The notes under the pieces were generated by a model. It was not told the origin of the DNA. It worked only from the letters and a program-made list of their open reading frames with translations, and searched no databases. 11,702 nt of DNA. It comes from Anaerolineaceae bacterium. Lineage in GTDB: Bacteria; Chloroflexota; Anaerolineae; Anaerolineales; Villigracilaceae. The translations under genes were made by a program, and so were the position numbers. Of this stretch, positions 1-6,964 are shown piece by piece; positions within the stretch are counted from its first letter, which is position 1, and each line of letters opens with the position of its first letter. The DNA is taken from the NCBI GenBank assembly GCA_009885445.1, contig VFKQ01000322.1:1-11702 (forward strand), in the 5' to 3' direction.

Positions 1-2236
1 ATTCAGAGGGCAGAGATGCGATGGGAGAAACCGCAACGCGAAAGCCAGTGAGCCCGTTGAGGTAGTACGGGTCGTCCCAGTGGCGGTCCGCACAGCGGGA
101 GTACCTGAGAGTGCTGTAGAACGAGCCGCCGCGCAGAACACGGGACGTTCCCTTATCAGGTCCTGTTGGGTTTTCAATTCGATCTTTGCGATTCTTGTAT
201 TCCTTTTCATCGAACCAGTCGTTGCACCATTCCCAAACATTGCCGATCATGTCGGCACATCCATAAGGCGAATCGCCTTGCGGGGAAAACTGCCCAACGG
301 GTGTGGTGTCATTCAACTTCAACTCGGCGGTGTTGGCGTTCTTCTCGCCAAACTCGTTCCCCCAACTCCACATGCGCCCGTCTGCGCCGCGCGCGGCCTT
401 TTCCCATTCGGCTTCGCTGGGCAGGCGATAGTTCTTTTTTGTTTTCTTATTGAGCCATTCCACATACAGCATGGCATCCTGCCACGAAACATTCACCACT
501 GGGTGCGCATCCTTGCCCTGCGGATATCCGTCGGCGTCCCAGCCGTCGGGAGATTTTCCGCCCTCCTGCACAAAGGGCTGGTATTGCTGGTTGGTGATGG
601 GATATTTGCCGATGAAATATTCCGAGAGTTCAACCGTGTGTTGCGGTTGTTCCCACTCCACCCAATTCTTATCCGCGCCGAGTTTGATGGCTTGCGCAGC
701 TTGCTCAGGCGTGGAGCCTATCAAAAATTTTCCCGCAGGGATGCGCACCATCTGCGGCTCGAAGAGCATGCGCAAGGGTTCCGCCTGGCTGGTCACTTGC
801 GGGGCCTCGGCGCGGCGCGTGAGGGTGAAATAAGCTTCGAGTTCTTCGTAAGCAATCTCTTTAAAGTTTGCTTCGGGCAGGCTCGGGAAGAGTTTTAGAA
901 TCTGCGCGACGGCTGGCGTTTTGTTGAGTAGCGTGAGCAGGTCGGGCGGCAACTGCGTGGAAGATTCCTGGCGATTCGTTTTTTGAGCGCCGGCCACAAA
1001 GCGCCCTGCCTCTTCGGTTAATCCTTCGCCGCGTCCACCGGCTTCGTCGCGATAATAGGTCTCCACGTCGCGCAAAAGCGTGTAATTCTTCTTGAGCAAT
1101 TCATAAAAACGCGGGGCCACGGTTTGAATGGCCACCACTTTTGCCAAACGAATCGGTTGCACCATCTCTTGCAACTTTCGCTTCTCGGCCAGTCCCCACA
1201 ACATCAGGAAGGTGTTGACTGTGCGCTTCACCTGACGCGGGTTTTCGCCGAGTCCCTTTGCGAAAACAACAGGACATTCCGCGCGCGGCCATTCGGCCAC
1301 CAGTCCCGAAACGAAATCACCCATGTCACCCGATTCGATCGGCGGAATCTGGAAGGGCAATTGAATGATCTTTTCGAGATAGCGCGCGCCGTCAATGGGA
1401 TTGCTGGTTCCGCCGTCTTCAGTTTTGTTGAAGTCTTTGTAGCGAATTTCCACACCGCGCGCAATCACCTCCTGATCCAGCCCAAGCATGAAGACGCAAT
1501 CAGGCACGTCCACGAAAAGTTTGATGGCCTCCAAAACTTCGATGGCTTTCTCGGGCAGGCAACGGTCGAGATCATCCACAAAAACGACCAGCCGATTCTT
1601 GCCCTTGCCGATGTGCTTTTGAACAAGGCTGGCAAATTTTTCTTGAAACTGTTCCAAAAATTGAATCTGCTCAATATAAATTTTTGATTTTTCGCGTTGA
1701 ATCGCCGCGCTGGCCTCGCCCACGCTCCCCGCCGCGCCGGATTGCAAATCTTCGGCCAGTTTGGTCAACATGGCCATGCCGGGGATGAACGAGAGGCTGA
1801 GTTGCACGAGTCCTTTGGCCACACTGCCGCCCAACTTCGCCAGGTCAATCGTCACGCCGCCCAGTTTTTCCAATTCCATTTCGCGATACAACAGGGACTG
1901 TAATTTCTCAAATTCCTCCACCGGCTGTTTCTTCTTTTCGGCAGTCTCTTTCAGCGCGGTTAAAATGCGCAATAGAAATGCGCGCCAGAGAGTCTCTTCT
2001 TTGTCATACTTCCACGCGTCGAACCACGCGACGGTGTAAGTCGGGGGCAGTCCATTCTTTACCATGCGCATCAATGAAGTCTTGCCCGAGCCCCACGTGC
2101 CGAACACGCCAATGGTCAACGGCGTGCTGGCGGACTTGCACACGTCAATCAGCGTTTCCACATACGGCGTGAAATCGAGCGTGTCGGTGTCGGTGGGCAG
2201 GTCGTCGAGGATGTAGGTTTTGGAGGATGGCGGCAT
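1..2236 (-). CDS. KAP-family P-loop NTPase fused to C-terminal FGE-sulfatase/C-type-lectin-like domain (3' end outside window)
   Basis: The frame is open for 745 codons from ATG 2236 to the window edge, and no stop is seen. The start is supported by AAGGGAGT at 2241-2248 and by the upstream toxin gene ending 10 bases before it. Residues 1-400 form a KAP NTPase: Walker A GTWGSGKT (46-53), Walker B VVFVDDLDRC (217-226) and the KAP-typical NPRQVKRTVN (332-341). A moderately hydrophobic stretch at about 142-160 lies where other KAP proteins carry membrane segments. Residues 400-490 are an unassigned linker. Residues about 495-735 are an FGE-sulfatase fold with MVRIPAGKFLIGS, YRLPSEAEWEKAARG, MIGNVWEWCNDW, LRGGSF and GFRVA in the family order. 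Serines 708 and 713 occupy the positions of the two catalytic cysteines of formylglycine-generating enzyme, so oxidase activity is unlikely and a binding role more likely. GFRVA is followed by only about ten visible residues, so little is probably missing. KAP ATPases and FGE-fold domains both recur in bacterial conflict systems; a role here is inferred. Confidence 0.9.
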   Translation of the reverse strand, partial: MPPSSKTYILDDLPTDTDTLDFTPYVETLIDVCKSASTPLTIGVFGTWGSGKTSLMRMVKNGLPPTYTVAWFDAWKYDKEETLWRAFLLRILTALKETAEKKKQPVEEFEKLQSLLYREMELEKLGGVTIDLAKLGGSVAKGLVQLSLSFIPGMAMLTKLAEDLQSGAAGSVGEASAAIQREKSKIYIEQIQFLEQFQEKFASLVQKHIGKGKNRLVVFVDDLDRCLPEKAIEVLEAIKLFVDVPDCVFMLGLDQEVIARGVEIRYKDFNKTEDGGTSNPIDGARYLEKIIQLPFQIPPIESGDMGDFVSGLVAEWPRAECPVVFAKGLGENPRQVKRTVNTFLMLWGLAEKRKLQEMVQPIRLAKVVAIQTVAPRFYELLKKNYTLLRDVETYYRDEAGGRGEGLTEEAGRFVAGAQKTNRQESSTQLPPDLLTLLNKTPAVAQILKLFPSLPEANFKEIAYEELEAYFTLTRRAEAPQVTSQAEPLRMLFEPQMVRIPAGKFLIGSTPEQAAQAIKLGADKNWVEWEQPQHTVELSEYFIGKYPITNQQYQPFVQEGGKSPDGWDADGYPQGKDAHPVVNVSWQDAMLYVEWLNKKTKKNYRLPSEAEWEKAARGADGRMWSWGNEFGEKNANTAELKLNDTTPVGQFSPQGDSPYGCADMIGNVWEWCNDWFDEKEYKNRKDRIENPTGPDKGTSRVLRGGSFYSTLRYSRCADRHWDDPYYLNGLTGFRVAVSPIASLPSE
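47..121 (-). other. Possible DGR-type variable region in the FGE-like domain
   Basis: This covers codons 706-730 of the KAP-FGE fusion, between LRGGS and GFRVA. The spacing between those two anchors, and the fixed R, A, R and P positions between them, match the layout of variable regions in FGE/C-type-lectin DGR targets. Seventeen of the 25 codons end in C, rich in TAC, GAC, CTC, CAC and AGC, as expected if they descend from AAC codons of a template repeat by adenine mutagenesis. Ordinary FGE-like proteins share the anchors, and no template repeat or reverse transcriptase is in the window, so this is a hypothesis. Confidence 0.3.
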
Positions 2237-2246
2237 GTTTACTCCC

Positions 2247-2513
2247 TTATTTGCGGGCGAACTCATTAATCACATTGTGCGGGCCAACGCCGAGCAAATA
2301 GTAGGCGTTTCCCTCTTGTCGAAAGATACAGCGATAGGAACGGTCCACGTAAAATTCCCAATAGGGCGTCCCTACGATGCGATGGATTTGGAGGGATGGG
2401 TGCTTTGGGTTTTCCGCCAGAAATTTGATCTGCTTTTTTAGTTTCTTCTGTATGGCGGGTAGCAGGGATTTGAAATCGTCCTTAAGCCGATGAGTCAGGA
2501 TAATTTCATTCAT
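2247..2513 (-). CDS. RelE/ParE-superfamily toxin
   Basis: This is an 88-residue basic protein with the RelE-type layout: lysine-rich helices at about 15-35, HPSLQIHRI (38-46), then YWEFYVDRSYRCIF (51-64) and LLGVGPHNVI (73-82) near the end. Toxins of this fold usually cleave mRNA at the ribosome; Arg61 in the central strand lies where catalytic arginines occur in this family. The start chosen is ATG 2513, because it overlaps the antitoxin stop by 8 bases (ATGAATGA), which suggests translational coupling, and because the fold begins right after it. An in-frame start 12 codons upstream would add a tail lying wholly inside the antitoxin. The KAP-FGE gene starts 10 bases downstream, and its ribosome binding site lies across the end of this gene. 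The family call is firm; activity and target are unverified. Confidence 0.85.
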   Translation of the reverse strand: MNEIILTHRLKDDFKSLLPAIQKKLKKQIKFLAENPKHPSLQIHRIVGTPYWEFYVDRSYRCIFRQEGNAYYLLGVGPHNVINEFARK

Positions 2514-2763
2514 CGAGCCAGTCCAGGGCCTTCTGAACTTCAGGCGCATCCACCCGATACATACGCCCAGCCTGAATATCTGCCTCGGCCTCGCGGATGC
2601 GGCCTTGCCATTCCCCGCTTATGAAATAAGTCTGTTTGTTGCGCGCCAGTTCCTTGAGAAAGACTTCAAGGCGCAGAAAGATCTCGTAACTCATCAGCAC
2701 TTCTCGCGCTTTGCCGTCTTTATCGAAAAAAATTTTTACATCGTTCATCGAAAGTTCGCTCAT
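2506..2763 (-). CDS. Antitoxin of the RelE-type pair
   Basis: This 85-residue protein lies directly upstream of, and overlaps, a RelE-type toxin. The N-terminal part (VKIFFDKDGKAREVLMSYE, about 9-27, then a leucine-rich helix to about 40) resembles the short strand-helix N-domains of Phd/YefM-like antitoxins. The acidic C-terminal half (about 50-85, ending ALDWLDE) would be the segment that wraps the toxin. The subfamily was not identified; the antitoxin role rests mainly on gene order, size and coupling. ATG 2763 is chosen over Met6 because a strong AAGAGGTGA lies 3 bases before it. Autoregulation by the toxin-antitoxin complex at the promoter just upstream is typical of such pairs and is inferred here. 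Confidence 0.75.
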   Translation of the reverse strand: MSELSMNDVKIFFDKDGKAREVLMSYEIFLRLEVFLKELARNKQTYFISGEWQGRIREAEADIQAGRMYRVDAPEVQKALDWLDE

Positions 2764-2766
2764 GCT

Positions 2767-2787
2767 TCACCTCTTGGCTCGATTATA
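2767..2787 (-). promoter_or_regulatory. -10 box and ribosome binding site of the antitoxin-toxin-KAP unit
   Basis: A perfect TATAAT on the minus strand (2782-2787) lies 18 bases before the antitoxin ATG. AAGAGGTGA (2767-2775) follows as the ribosome binding site. No good -35 stands at 17 bp; a TTGACG lies immediately before the -10 and cannot serve as one. The leader would be only about 10-12 bases. The promoter separates this unit from the RNase H gene upstream. Confidence 0.55.
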
Positions 2788-2835
2788 CGTCAACACACCT
2801 CTTCATCTTTCATCTTTTCTCTTTCAGCCTTGATT

Positions 2836-3459
2836 TCACTTCCTCCCAAAATCGGCGGGGTTCTCGCCCCAGTGCTCGGTTTCCCATTTCAGCACGGCGT
2901 CGTCCATCAATTCGTTTTCCGCCAGCCAGTTCTCGGCGCTGTGGATTAAGGCAAACAGCAAGGCGTTCTTCTTGTTGTGTTTGAGTTTGGTCCTGCACTC
3001 CCCCGTCATCACCCAGGCGATGCCATTTTCAGAATCGGAATAAACGGGCATGTGCTTGTTGTGCTTATCCAGCCAGGTCAGCGCATGGACGATAGCCAGG
3101 AACTCGCCGACGTTATTGGTCCCTTCGGCATAAGGCCCACTGTGAAAAAACTCCTCGCCTGTTTGCAAGTGGATACCGCGATATTCGAGCGCGCCCGGCG
3201 CGCCGCTACAGGCCGCGTCTACACACAGCGAGGGGGCGTGCGGCGGATTCTCGGCGTGTTTCCACTTGCCCGCTGAGGCGGGTTTGCCTTTGTAATTTTC
3301 GTAATTCGATTTGAAGGCTTTCTCGGCTTCGGCTTTTGATTCAAAGGCCTTGAATTGCGCGCCGACGAATCCCATCACTTGCGTCTCGCACTCGGCCCAC
3401 GACGCGAAGACTCCCTTTTTACGTCCTTTCCAAACGGCGTAAAATTTTTGTCTGGGCAT
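2836..3459 (-). CDS. rnhA: Ribonuclease H1 with N-terminal viroplasmin (hybrid-binding) domain
   Basis: This 207-residue protein would cleave the RNA strand of RNA-DNA hybrids. Residues 1-57 are a viroplasmin-type hybrid-binding domain (FYAVWKGRKKGVFASWAEC, then SKAEAEKAF). Residues about 75-207 are the RNase H fold with the acidic tetrad visible as Asp81 (CVDAAC), Glu119 (NNVGEFLAI), Asp142 (YSDSENGIAW) and Asp203 (NPADFGRK). The protein ends on the family's usual last residues. The linker between the domains is short. ATG 3459 has no good Shine-Dalgarno. A TAAAAT (minus strand, 3466-3471) lies only 6 bases upstream, so the transcript may be leaderless or nearly so. The gene points the same way as the TA-KAP unit but is separated from it by 72 bases holding a promoter, so it is probably independent housekeeping. 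Confidence 0.9.
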   Translation of the reverse strand: MPRQKFYAVWKGRKKGVFASWAECETQVMGFVGAQFKAFESKAEAEKAFKSNYENYKGKPASAGKWKHAENPPHAPSLCVDAACSGAPGALEYRGIHLQTGEEFFHSGPYAEGTNNVGEFLAIVHALTWLDKHNKHMPVYSDSENGIAWVMTGECRTKLKHNKKNALLFALIHSAENWLAENELMDDAVLKWETEHWGENPADFGRK

Positions 3460-3504
3460 GGCTCAATTTTACACCTATAAAATGCTGTTTGAATAATTGC
3501 ATTT

Positions 3505-3548
3505 TTGATTCCGTAAGGTCGGGCAGCTACCCGACCTTACGGAATCAA
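3505..3548. repeat. Perfect 19-bp-stem palindrome overlapping a stop codon
   Basis: TTGATTCCGTAAGGTCGGG (3505-3523) is exactly inverted at 3530-3548 around a 6-base loop, CAGCTA. The right arm contains the last codons and TAA of the minus-strand lipoprotein gene (stop at 3537-3539). On the minus strand it is followed by AAAAATGC rather than a T-tract, so it is not a standard intrinsic terminator. It may be a REP-like dispersed element or an mRNA 3'-end protecting stem. Confidence 0.85.
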
Positions 3549-4448
3549 TATTTCCAGCGAAGCCAACGCCAGCACGGAACCGTCCGCCGCGCTGATGTCT
3601 GCGATCTCGAGGGTGATGCGGCCGGGCGGAAAAATCGTCAAGTCGAGCGTAACACTGAAGTCCGCCGCCGCGCCCAGTTCTGGGACGGTCAGCGTTATGG
3701 GCGCGATGTAGAGTTCGTTGCCCTCTTGATTATAGACTCGCAAGCGCAAGGTATTCTCGAAGGGCGCGATCGTAACGTGCCCATTCAGGGTCAGCGCGCC
3801 GCTGACCCACTCGCCCGCGCGCGGCAAGTCGATGACGATGACGCGCGGCAGTCCGTTGGGCGTCTCGGAGGTAGCGTTGACCAGCACCAACAAGTTTTCC
3901 ATCAACCTAAACGTGCGTGTCACGGGCAGGTTGGGGCAACAGCCTGGGTCAACGGGTCCATGCACCACGGCGTCGAGAAAAATATTTCCGTCGCGAATCT
4001 CGAGCGCGTTAATTTGCGCGCGGTCATCAATCATGGATGAAGCCACATGATGCGGCTTGCCATTTTCATTGGTCACTGCGGCCAGCCACACAAAGACTCC
4101 CGAGCCGCCAAAATTTTCTGCAAGCAAAACTGCGGCGTCTGCAACGCCATCGCGATTCAAGTCGCCGAAACCAATTGAATCGAGCAGACGAATATCTGCA
4201 AAATCGGGTGCGCCACTTTTGTACGCGCCGTCTGTCAGATGAAAAACGCGCGACGTATTGTCGAAGGCCGTCAGCGTGTATTCCGCGTTTTGTAATTGCG
4301 TCGCAGTCAATGGTTCAACGTGCGGCGTGACCTGCGTGGGAAAGACGAAGGCGGTCGGCGTGGGCGTGAGCAAACGCATCGTAACGCCCGAGCAGGCCGA
4401 AGCGGGGAAAAGAATCGCGATCAGGAGCAGAGTCCGCATGAGGCGCAT
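3537..4448 (-). CDS. Lipoprotein with FG-GAP-like segment and C-terminal Gmad2 Ig-like domain
   Basis: This 303-residue secreted protein has a type II signal: MRLMRTLLLI, a hydrophobic core, and lipobox ASAC with Cys19 as the lipidated residue. A Pro/Thr-rich linker follows to about 50. Residues about 88-125 hold GFGDLNRDGVADAAVLL, where D96-x-N-x-D100-G-x-x-D104 has the form of a calcium loop as in FG-GAP/VCBS proteins. A pair of cysteines sits at 170-171. Residues about 207-301 resemble the Gmad2 immunoglobulin-like domain (LPRAGEWVSGALTLNGHV, FENTLRLRVYNQEGN, ADGS near the end), which recurs in secreted bacterial proteins. ATG 4448 is preceded by AGGA at 6 bases and is preferred to Met4. 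It starts 8 bases after the propeller gene ends, so the two are co-transcribed. Its function is unknown, probably at the cell surface. Its 3' end is built into a perfect palindrome. Confidence 0.85.
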   Translation of the reverse strand: MRLMRTLLLIAILFPASACSGVTMRLLTPTPTAFVFPTQVTPHVEPLTATQLQNAEYTLTAFDNTSRVFHLTDGAYKSGAPDFADIRLLDSIGFGDLNRDGVADAAVLLAENFGGSGVFVWLAAVTNENGKPHHVASSMIDDRAQINALEIRDGNIFLDAVVHGPVDPGCCPNLPVTRTFRLMENLLVLVNATSETPNGLPRVIVIDLPRAGEWVSGALTLNGHVTIAPFENTLRLRVYNQEGNELYIAPITLTVPELGAAADFSVTLDLTIFPPGRITLEIADISAADGSVLALASLEILIP

Positions 4449-4456
4449 AAAAAATC

Positions 4457-5614
4457 CTAGGGGGCGATCTGAATCCAGGTGAGGCCGCCGTCCGTCGTTT
4501 TATATAAAGTTTGATCCGAGCCGCTCGGGTCCATCAAAACAAAACCGATTTGCGCGCTGACGAATTGGAAGGCGACCAGCGATGCAGAGAAATCGACGTC
4601 GGGTTGAATCGCGCTCCAACTTTGGCCCGCATCATGCGTGACTTGGAACGGGTTGCCCGCCCAAGCCACGCCCTCGCTGAAAGCGCGAAAATCTGACGGG
4701 CGTCCGCGCGCGATGACCTGGCCGGGCATCCACGTCACGCCGCCATCAGTGGTGCGATAGACCACCATGCTCGTACCCGGGTCAACGGGCAAATTTAAAT
4801 TGACCGCCAGCACACCTTCGCTCGCAGAAAAAAATTGCGGACCCGCGTTGCCCGTCTGCGCGGACTCGTAGCCCGCGGGCAGTGCGAGATTCACTTCGCT
4901 CCACGTCACGCCGCCATCAATAGTTTTATAAAGATAAATATAATTGTCCATCGGAATCGAGCCGCCGACCCAGCCGCGCGATTCGTCTAGAAAGGTGAAG
5001 CCCGATTTTTGCCCGCCGAGGGGCAGGCTGTTATTGTATCCATCCGTCTGCGGCTGATTAGTGAAGACGCGCGTCCACGTATGACCTGCATCGGTTGTTT
5101 TGAAGAGCGCAACAGCCTGCGAGCCTGCGCCCGCCCCGAGCGTGGTGAGGGCGAAACCGTTTTCTGCATCAAGCATTTGCATACTGGCCCCCGCAAAAGG
5201 GACAGCGATTGAATTCCACGTGATGCCGCCATCGTAGGTTTGGTAAATGGTGCCGCTGGTGTAATCGTTGGAAGGCACAATGAACCAGGCGCTGAGCGCA
5301 TCGGGCAAAAGATAAGATGAATAACCGAAGCTCACATCCACCTGCGGCGAAACATCGTACCAGGTGACGCCGCCGTCGTTCGTGCGCAACACTTGCGTTT
5401 CGGTGAATCCCCAACCGTTGTTTTCGTCTACAAAATAAAATTGGGTTAATCGCGGCGAGTCCACGATGGCGGCGATAATCTCGTCGGTGGGCGGCGCGGA
5501 TATTTCTGTCAGCGGCGCGGTGGACGAGACGGGCAACGCCGTGAGGGCCGGTGTGCAGGCGGTGAGGAGGAGAATTAAGAGAATTGGGAGAATTTGAAGT
5601 TTGATAACACTCAT
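4457..5614 (-). CDS. Asp-box (BNR/Ycf48-like) beta-propeller lipoprotein
   Basis: This 385-residue protein starts with a lipoprotein signal (MSVIKLQILP, leucine-rich core, lipobox LTAC, Cys20) and a short Pro/Ser/Thr linker. The rest is a run of seven Asp-box motifs of the form xDGGxTW: TNDGGVTW (78-85), TYDGGITW (126-133), TTDAGHTW (173-180), TIDGGVTW (231-238), TTDGGVTW (288-295), THDAGQSW (326-333) and TTDGGLTW (373-380). Spacing is roughly 35-60 residues. This predicts a seven-bladed propeller like Ycf48/sialidase-fold proteins; no sialidase catalytic set was recognised. Phrases such as FVDENNGWGF and FVSAQIGFVL between motifs are typical of Ycf48-like repeats. ATG 5614 has AAGGAAA about 6 bases upstream. 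It is first in a two-gene unit with the next lipoprotein. The specific ligand or role is unknown. Confidence 0.88.
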   Translation of the reverse strand: MSVIKLQILPILLILLLTACTPALTALPVSSTAPLTEISAPPTDEIIAAIVDSPRLTQFYFVDENNGWGFTETQVLRTNDGGVTWYDVSPQVDVSFGYSSYLLPDALSAWFIVPSNDYTSGTIYQTYDGGITWNSIAVPFAGASMQMLDAENGFALTTLGAGAGSQAVALFKTTDAGHTWTRVFTNQPQTDGYNNSLPLGGQKSGFTFLDESRGWVGGSIPMDNYIYLYKTIDGGVTWSEVNLALPAGYESAQTGNAGPQFFSASEGVLAVNLNLPVDPGTSMVVYRTTDGGVTWMPGQVIARGRPSDFRAFSEGVAWAGNPFQVTHDAGQSWSAIQPDVDFSASLVAFQFVSAQIGFVLMDPSGSDQTLYKTTDGGLTWIQIAP

Positions 5615-5656
5615 CTGAATTTCCTTTTGCTTTTACGGCACCAACAAAGTCGCTTG

Positions 5657-5741
5657 AAAAAAAATTTGATAAAAACCTATCCGCTAATCTTCGCCAATCT
5701 GCGCGAATAGGATTAGCGAAAATTAGCGTTGATTAGCGGAT
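5657..5741 (-). terminator. Probable terminator of the thiolase gene
   Basis: Reading along the minus strand, the 11-bp inverted repeat closing at 5679-5689/5731-5741 starts 11 bases after the thiolase stop. It is followed by AGG, T5 (5671-5675) and then T8 (5657-5664). The stem is interrupted by a long internal part, so efficiency is uncertain, but it is the only terminator candidate between the thiolase and the propeller lipoprotein. Confidence 0.5.
5679..5741. repeat. Palindromic array of 7-mers with exact 10-bp period
   Basis: Six 7-mers start at 5682, 5692, 5702, 5712, 5722 and 5732: CGCTAAT, CGCCAAT, CGCGAAT, then ATTAGCG three times. The second half is the inverse complement of the first unit. 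The outer arms (ATCCGCTAATC, 5679-5689; GATTAGCGGAT, 5731-5741) pair perfectly. An inner stem (5691-5699 with 5711-5719) pairs with one G-T wobble. No coding use is apparent. Confidence 0.8.
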
Positions 5742-5752
5742 TCATGTTGACT

Positions 5753-6964
5753 TCATCCAAGCCATTCAAAAATTGTCGCTTCGCCCTGACCCACGCCAAC
5801 ACATAAAGTGACCAGTCCGTATTTCACATTGCCGCGATTCTTCATTTCATGAATCAGCGTCGTGGTCAAACGCGCGCCCGAGCAACCGAGCGGATGCCCG
5901 ATGGCGATCGCGCCGCCATTCACGTTGACAATTTCTGGGTCAAGATTCAAATCTTCCATCACGGCCAGCGATTGCACAGCGAAGGCCTCATTGAGTTCGA
6001 CCAAACCGATGTCTTGCAATTTGAGTCCAGCGCGCGACAAAACTTTTTTCGTGGCGGGCACCGGCCCATAACCCATCACGCGCGGCGAGACTCCCGCCGA
6101 AGCCGAAGCCACCACGCGCGCCAACGGTTTAAGATTTAACGCTTTGGCTTTTTCTGCGCTCATCATCAACAACGCCGAAGCGCCGTCGTTGAGTCCCGAC
6201 GAGTTTCCCGCGGTCACCGTTCCACCCTCTTTACGAAATGCGGGCTTGAGACGACTCAACGACTCAAGAGTTGTATCGCGACGCGGACGTTCATCTGTCC
6301 GCGCTTGAAGCGGGTCGCCCTTCTTTTGGGGAATCGCCACCGGCACAATTTCCTGCGCGAAGCGCCCCGAGTCTATTGCGGCGAGGGCGCGTTGATGCGA
6401 GCGCAAAGAAAACGCATCTTGTTTTTCGCGGGTGATGTGCGGCTTTTCGGCGGCGATATTTTCTGCCGTCTCGCCCATCGACTCGGTGCCGTATTTTTCT
6501 TTAAGAATTGCGTTGGGATAACGCCAGCCGAGGGAAGTGTCGTAGGCGATTAGATTGCCGAACGCGAAACCCGTCTCGGCCTTCGGAAACGAGTACGGCG
6601 CGCGGCTCATCGACTCGACTCCGCCCGCGATGAACACGTCGCCCTCGTCCGCGCGGATGGAGCGCGCGGCCTGGTTGATGGCCGAGAGGCCTGAGGCGCA
6701 CAGTCGATTCAGCGTGACGCCCGCCACCTCGACGGGCAAACCCGCCAACAGCGCGGACATGCGCGCGACGTTGCGATTGTCCTCGCCAGATTGGTTGGCG
6801 CATCCAAAGATGACTTCCTCCACGAGGGCGGCGTCCAGCTGATTGCGTTCGATCAGACTGCGAATCACCAGCGCGCCAAGGTCGTCGGGACGGACAGAGG
6901 CGAGAATACCGCCGAGCGCGCCGATGGGTGTGCGAATTGCGTCCACAATTACAGGTGTTGTCAT
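5753..6964 (-). CDS. Thiolase, beta-ketoadipyl-CoA (PcaF/PaaJ) type acetyl-CoA acyltransferase
   Basis: This complete 403-residue thiolase would cleave a 3-oxoacyl-CoA with CoA to acetyl-CoA plus a shortened acyl-CoA, or condense two acyl-CoAs. The catalytic residues are visible: nucleophilic Cys89 in NRLCASG, NEAFA (325-329), His357 in GHPLGCSGAR and Cys388 in LCVGVGQG. RTPIGALGG (11-19), CANQSGEDNRNVARM (55-69) and the CVGVGQG ending (rather than CxGGG) match 3-oxoadipyl-CoA thiolases more closely than biosynthetic acetoacetyl-CoA thiolases. Aromatic-acid or dicarboxylate degradation is therefore possible, but no other pathway gene is nearby. ATG 6964 is chosen because CGGAGAA lies about 6 bases upstream; a TTG seven codons earlier lacks such a site. 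It is divergent from the GntR gene, and a hairpin with T-tracts follows its stop. Confidence 0.9.
   Translation of the reverse strand: MTTPVIVDAIRTPIGALGGILASVRPDDLGALVIRSLIERNQLDAALVEEVIFGCANQSGEDNRNVARMSALLAGLPVEVAGVTLNRLCASGLSAINQAARSIRADEGDVFIAGGVESMSRAPYSFPKAETGFAFGNLIAYDTSLGWRYPNAILKEKYGTESMGETAENIAAEKPHITREKQDAFSLRSHQRALAAIDSGRFAQEIVPVAIPQKKGDPLQARTDERPRRDTTLESLSRLKPAFRKEGGTVTAGNSSGLNDGASALLMMSAEKAKALNLKPLARVVASASAGVSPRVMGYGPVPATKKVLSRAGLKLQDIGLVELNEAFAVQSLAVMEDLNLDPEIVNVNGGAIAIGHPLGCSGARLTTTLIHEMKNRGNVKYGLVTLCVGVGQGEATIFEWLG

Noticed and set aside
80..898. A 272-codon open frame on the plus strand
   Set aside because: It lies antisense to the FGE-like domain, whose family motifs read clearly on the minus strand; its translation shows no recognisable motif.
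1124..1687. A 187-codon open frame on the plus strand
   Set aside because: It is antisense to the KAP Walker B region, which is unmistakable on the minus strand; it is a codon-bias shadow.
490..2236. Calling the KAP fusion a functional formylglycine-generating enzyme (sulfatase activator)
   Set aside because: Both catalytic cysteine positions are serine and no sulfatase gene is nearby.
3505..3548. Reading the palindrome as an intrinsic terminator
   Set aside because: On the minus strand it is followed by AAAAATGC, without a T-tract; no plus-strand gene ends here.
4457..5614. Calling the Asp-box lipoprotein a sialidase
   Set aside because: Asp-boxes are structural; no arginine triad or FRIP-type motif was recognised, and the inter-motif phrases fit Ycf48-like propellers better.
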